A stretch of 10,677 nt of DNA from 2-12-FULL-42-15 sp964196565 (GTDB taxonomy: Bacteria; Pseudomonadota; Gammaproteobacteria; Coxiellales; Coxiellaceae): positions 1 to 10,677 of the forward strand of contig CAXMUH010000108.1 of the NCBI GenBank assembly GCA_964196565.1, written 5' to 3'. The position numbers were made by a program, and so were the translations under genes. The notes beneath the pieces are model-generated. The model worked only from the letters and a program-made list of their open reading frames with translations. It was not told the origin of the DNA and did no database searches. Of the stretch, positions 7,960-10,677 are shown one piece after another (positions within the stretch are counted from its first letter, which is position 1; every line of letters begins with the position of its first letter).

Positions 7960-7965
7960 TAAAAT
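7960..7965 (+). promoter_or_regulatory. -10 element of the GDSL lipase promoter
   Basis: TAAAAT matches the -10 consensus at 5 of 6 positions. There is no good -35 hexamer 17 bp upstream: that place falls between the two CTTAAT half-sites, which suggests an activator-dependent promoter. The predicted start near 7972 leaves about 40 nt of leader with an AAGGGAG ribosome site at 7998-8004. Confidence 0.5.
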
Positions 7966-8012
7966 AACACTTTGCTATTGAGTATCCATTTTGTGGAAAG
8001 GGAGTCCTGGTG

Positions 8013-9350
8013 ATGTTTATCAAACTAATAAAAAAAATTATCTTAAGAACTGCTTTTATCAGCGCAATCTGCATTGGCTTTTTAACCGCTGTTTCAGCAG
8101 CCGATACAAATAATCCAACACCTTTATCTATACGTAGAGTTATTGTTTTTGGTGATAGTTTATCCGATAATGGCAATCTCTATGATTTAACCTTGCAACT
8201 ACATGCCATAAAAAATGACATCCCCATCATTCCATCACCCACCCTATACTGGAAGGGACGTTTTTCTGATGGCCCCGTTTGGAATGAGTACCTTGCCAGT
8301 ATGCTGCATTTTATGCCTAACCAAATAAATAGCGAATCCAGAGAGTCAGAACAATTTAAAAATTTTTCTTATGCGGGTTCCTGGGCGGAAACAACTCAGC
8401 CGGATGGATTTACTTATACGTTAAATAGTAAGCCACACTCCTTCCCGCCGCCGCTCAGCACTCAAATTGATACGTATATCGCCAAAAACAAAGCACTTGA
8501 CCCTGATCATTATCAACAAACCTTTGCCCACGATCTTGTTTTTATTTGGGCGGGGGGGAATGATTATCTCAATCAGGATTTTAATGGACCGCCAGTCATG
8601 CGCTCACCCAACCTAAGCACAGATTATGTGATGCGATCAATTCGAAAAAACTTAATCAAACTAATCGATTCCGGTCTAAAGAATTTTGTCATTATTGGGT
8701 TACCCGATTTAAGCAAAATCCCTGATATCGAACTGCGTGATCCACAGCATCAATCACTTGTTCCTAATTTATCCATCACCTCTCAGCTACATAACGAAAA
8801 ACTAAAACAGCTGGTAGCAGATTTTCATAACCAATACCCACAGCTCAACTTTATCTTTATGGATGTTAGTCAATTATTTTCAGATCAATTTCGACAATCA
8901 CTGCTTCGACAACATCAATATGCACTACTGCATAACGGTCAGTTCCAAAAAATCAGCTCGCCTTGCATCATCGAAGATAATGACCCCGATCCGAATATTG
9001 TTAAGCAGTTTCATTTAAGTCATATACTCGCCATGGCAGTATCGCCGAGAAATAAATTACGTTTTAATGTAGCAGAATATCCGCACTGCGACTTACATAC
9101 CGCCGGAGATCAACGATCGCCCTTTAATTTGGACCAAGCCTATACTGCGGGAGGGATATTTTTCGACCACATACATCCCATAACCCATATTCACGCCATT
9201 ATTGCGCTCAAAATTTGCCGACTTCTTCAAACCCATGGATATACATTCTTTCAGCCACAAACTAACGCATTCAGCACAATAGACTGCTCACAATATGATC
9301 TTCGCAGTCTGTTACACAAAATAGTCGATCCACCTTTTCCGTTGGCATAA
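8013..9350 (+). CDS. Secreted GDSL/SGNH-family lipase or acyltransferase
   Basis: This is an exported SGNH hydrolase of the GDSL type, probably a phospholipase A, lysophospholipase or acyltransferase like Legionella PlaA/PlaC. In ATG numbering (445 residues) a Sec signal peptide with basic KLIKKIILR and a hydrophobic core ends near residue 29 (AVSA before AD). Block I is VFGDSLSDNG with nucleophile Ser49. Block II Gly122 lies in NFSYAGSW. Block III is AGGND with Asn183, and block V is DHIHP with Asp385 and His388, so all four catalytic blocks are intact. The long stretch between blocks III and V holds the usual variable region and several Cys. The ATG at 8013 lies 8 nt after AAGGGAG; a GTG one codon earlier (8010) is the alternative. 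It sits 91 bp after the phosphatase gene and has its own PmrA-like promoter. Export to the medium by type II secretion is inferred from the family. Confidence 0.9.
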   Translation: MFIKLIKKIILRTAFISAICIGFLTAVSAADTNNPTPLSIRRVIVFGDSLSDNGNLYDLTLQLHAIKNDIPIIPSPTLYWKGRFSDGPVWNEYLASMLHFMPNQINSESRESEQFKNFSYAGSWAETTQPDGFTYTLNSKPHSFPPPLSTQIDTYIAKNKALDPDHYQQTFAHDLVFIWAGGNDYLNQDFNGPPVMRSPNLSTDYVMRSIRKNLIKLIDSGLKNFVIIGLPDLSKIPDIELRDPQHQSLVPNLSITSQLHNEKLKQLVADFHNQYPQLNFIFMDVSQLFSDQFRQSLLRQHQYALLHNGQFQKISSPCIIEDNDPDPNIVKQFHLSHILAMAVSPRNKLRFNVAEYPHCDLHTAGDQRSPFNLDQAYTAGGIFFDHIHPITHIHAIIALKICRLLQTHGYTFFQPQTNAFSTIDCSQYDLRSLLHKIVDPPFPLA

Positions 9351-9378
9351 ATCTGGTACAGCTTAAGCACTACTCCGC

Positions 9379-9420
9379 TTGACAATTAAACAAAGTCATT
9401 TAAATTATATATGATATAAT
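9379..9420 (+). promoter_or_regulatory. Promoter of the NPC-repeat lipoprotein gene
   Basis: An extended -10 element, TGA followed by a perfect TATAAT (9412-9420), lies 36 bp before the ATG. Extended -10 promoters can work without a good -35, and none is present at 17 bp. A perfect TTGACA at 9379-9384 is 30 bp from that TATAAT and would need another -10, such as TAAATT at 9401-9406 (16 bp). An AAGGA ribosome site (9446-9450) precedes the ATG by 6 nt. Confidence 0.55.
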
Positions 9421-9422
9421 TT
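9402..9422. promoter_or_regulatory. Perfect 9-3-9 inverted repeat over the lipoprotein promoter (candidate operator)
   Basis: The arms AAATTATAT (9402-9410) and ATATAATTT (9414-9422) are exact reverse complements around a 3-bp centre. The dyad covers the whole extended -10 element, so a bound dimer would repress. In length and outer AAAT...ATTT it resembles Fur-superfamily boxes such as Zur sites. It is pure A/T apart from the centre, so chance is a real alternative. Confidence 0.4.
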
Positions 9423-9456
9423 TTGTAATTTAATCAGTTAAACAAAAGGAATTGCC

Positions 9457-10089
9457 ATGAAAAAAACAACCCTGCTTACCTCTGCAGCACTCATATCAAC
9501 TGGTCTATTACTCGCCGGCTGTAATGGCGAGGGCGATACCAAAAAGGGACAAACTACAAAACAAACACCTGCTGCAAGCACAACGACAAGCAACGACGCT
9601 AATGCTGCTGTTAGCTCACCCGGTTCTGCAAGCTCTCCCTCTCCAGATGCGACTAAAGCACCGCCTGCACCAAAAAATCCTTGTGCTGCAAGCCACCCAA
9701 CAGATCAATCAACGCCTTCAAATCCCTGCATGACCCATAATCCTTGCGCGGCTGCACCTGATCAAACAAACCCTTGTCATGCAAATCCAAATGCTACAAC
9801 ACCTTCACAGAATGGGTCTAGTAACATGCCATGCGGAGCTAATCCTTGTCACGCAAATCCCTGCATGACCCATAATCCATGTGCGGCAAATCCTTGTCAT
9901 GCAAATCCATGTGCTACTAAACCTATGCATAATAAGCCTAACCAAATGCCGTGTTCAGCGAATCCATGTGCTGTTAAAATCCCACATGATAAATATGGCA
10001 ACATGCCATGTGGCGCAACTTCACCTTGTAGTGCAAACCCAGATGCTACAAAAACGCATTCTGCGCCGAATAGTCCGAGTGATATGTAA
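9457..10089 (+). CDS. Cysteine-rich NPC-repeat outer-membrane lipoprotein
   Basis: This 210-residue lipoprotein has a clear signal sequence (MKKTTLLTSAALISTGLLLAGC) with lipobox LAGC and lipidated Cys22. Asn at +2 does not act as an inner-membrane retention signal, so outer-membrane sorting is expected. Residues 23-73 form a Thr/Ser/Ala/Pro-rich linker. From residue 74 on there are 14 Pro-Cys motifs, mostly NPC. The densest run is Cys126, 131, 136, 142, 147 and 152, with spacings X4, X4, X5, X4, X4 and interspersed His and Met (CHANPCMTHNPC). Such regular Cys/His/Met spacing fits binding of thiophilic metals or a redox or cross-linking role, but this is inference and I know no assigned function. 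Two units have lost the Cys (HANPNAT, SANPDAT). Exact DNA repeats inside the gene show expansion by duplication. It is followed after 19 bp by the His-rich gene, probably in one operon. Confidence 0.85.
   Translation: MKKTTLLTSAALISTGLLLAGCNGEGDTKKGQTTKQTPAASTTTSNDANAAVSSPGSASSPSPDATKAPPAPKNPCAASHPTDQSTPSNPCMTHNPCAAAPDQTNPCHANPNATTPSQNGSSNMPCGANPCHANPCMTHNPCAANPCHANPCATKPMHNKPNQMPCSANPCAVKIPHDKYGNMPCGATSPCSANPDATKTHSAPNSPSDM
9721..9743 (+). repeat. 23-bp exact direct repeat, copy 1, in the lipoprotein gene
   Basis: This 23-bp segment encoding NPCMTHNP recurs without mismatch at 9856-9878. The offset is 135 bp, exactly 45 codons, so the reading frame is kept. Synonymous sites are identical, which points to recent duplication or gene conversion rather than protein-level selection alone. 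Confidence 0.85.
9772..9789 (+). repeat. 18-bp exact direct repeat, copy 1, in the lipoprotein gene
   Basis: This segment encoding PCHANP recurs exactly at 9892-9909, 120 bp (40 codons) further on. A third, slightly diverged version lies near 9844-9860. It belongs to the same internal expansion of NPC units. Confidence 0.8.
9856..9878 (+). repeat. 23-bp exact direct repeat, copy 2, in the lipoprotein gene
   Basis: Second copy of the repeat at 9721-9743. It sits in the densest Cys block, where the surrounding units NPCHA and NPCAA also repeat. Confidence 0.85.
9892..9909 (+). repeat. 18-bp exact direct repeat, copy 2, in the lipoprotein gene
   Basis: Second copy of the repeat at 9772-9789. 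In this copy the following codon restores Cys (NPCAT), whereas after the first copy it reads Asn (NPNAT). Confidence 0.8.
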
Positions 10090-10108
10090 ATAAATTTGGT
10101 TTGCTAGC

Positions 10109-10677
10109 ATGACAACCGCAACCACATCCATAATTGATGACTGCTATCAATTATTAGCAAAAACAAATTCGAATGTGGTAAAAGAAATATTGCGTCAATC
10201 GGGTAAATTCTATGAATGGAATCATTATCCAGAAGGTGATGTCTATGATAAAGAGACTCATGCGCAATATTACTATCATGCACACGCAAAAGAGGATGGA
10301 ACAAGATGGGAAGAGCACGGCCATTTTCATCTTTTTCTTCGTTTAAAAGGCATACCTGAAAAGCACCAACCGAAACCGCTAACACCAATACAACATGGCG
10401 TAAACACCGATGACCTTTGTCATATTGGTGCTATTTCCATGGATAAGTTTGGAAAACCTATTCGATTATTTACCACCAACCGCTGGGTAACCGGTGAAAC
10501 TTGGTATGGTGCAGACGACGTAAATAATTTACTCCAATATTTTATGATTACTCATGCTTGGCCATCATGGCCCACCAATATTTGGCTCAGCAAAATGGTT
10601 GAAACCTATCAACAAGAAATACGTGCACTGATGATTCAACGCGATCAAGTAATAGAAAATTGGCAGCGCAAACATCC
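10109..10677 (+). CDS. Histidine-rich conserved protein, DUF6969-like (C-terminus beyond window)
   Basis: The frame is open from ATG at 10109 to the window edge (189 complete codons). No function is known to me. The sequence recalls the uncharacterised DUF6969 family, but I recall this from motif resemblance only. Visible features are a His/Tyr-rich segment at about residues 38-75 (NHYPEGD, HAQYYYHAH, EEHGHFHLFLR), a middle part CHIGAISMD, and FTTNRWVTGETWYGADD, which together look like conserved core motifs. The clustered His residues could bind a metal. There is no signal peptide or membrane helix, so it is probably cytosolic. It starts 19 bp after the lipoprotein stop codon with no separate promoter and a poor ribosome site, suggesting co-transcription. 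A pairing of a Cys-rich envelope lipoprotein with a His-rich cytosolic protein suggests a shared metal- or thiol-related role, which is inference. Confidence 0.8.
   Translation, partial: MTTATTSIIDDCYQLLAKTNSNVVKEILRQSGKFYEWNHYPEGDVYDKETHAQYYYHAHAKEDGTRWEEHGHFHLFLRLKGIPEKHQPKPLTPIQHGVNTDDLCHIGAISMDKFGKPIRLFTTNRWVTGETWYGADDVNNLLQYFMITHAWPSWPTNIWLSKMVETYQQEIRALMIQRDQVIENWQRKH

Noticed and set aside
9351..9380. Possible terminator after the GDSL gene (AAGC...GCTT).
   Set aside because: Only a 4-bp stem and no T run follow it.
9524..10093. Two open frames overlapping the lipoprotein gene in another plus-strand frame.
   Set aside because: They arise from the repetitive codon pattern of the NPC gene, lack ribosome sites, and give low-complexity products; the lipoprotein frame has a signal peptide and ribosome site.
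10104..10388. Minus-strand open frame of 94 codons at the right end.
   Set aside because: It is antisense to the His-rich gene, whose frame stays open for 189 codons with conserved-looking motifs.

Overview
The window looks like a piece of an AT-rich gammaproteobacterial chromosome. The most likely source is a host-associated or amoeba-associated member of the Legionellales (Legionella, Coxiella, Aquicella, Berkiella-like lineages). This is inferred from a large CX5R phosphatase resembling SidF/SopB-type effectors, a secreted GDSL lipase of the PlaA/PlaC type, a PmrA-type operator in front of that lipase, and type IVa pilins. No rRNA, tRNA, CRISPR array or mobile element was seen.

Left part (1-3486, minus strand): a two-gene tripartite-efflux operon. 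A periplasmic adaptor is followed 19 bp later by an RND inner-membrane pump, which runs off the left edge after 807 residues. The promoter lies at about 3574-3602, and short inverted repeats cover both its -35 and -10 elements. No outer-membrane channel or regulator gene lies in the window.

Middle (3657-5613, minus strand): two tandem type IVa pilin paralogues (about 55% identical by hand alignment) with no pilus-assembly genes beside them, preceded by an unrecognised 300-residue protein.

Right part (5849-10677, plus strand), divergent from the middle block: a 690-residue CX5R phosphatase that is probably a secreted effector; a secreted GDSL/SGNH lipase with its own PmrA-like promoter; a lipoprotein with 14 Pro-Cys motifs in NPC repeats, under a promoter overlaid by a perfect 9-3-9 dyad; and, 19 bp after it, a histidine-rich protein (possibly DUF6969) that runs off the right edge. 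The last two genes look like one operon. The Cys-rich/His-rich pair is the least explained part of the window and could be a metal- or thiol-handling module. Together, the right half reads as an envelope and host-interaction region, the left half as efflux.
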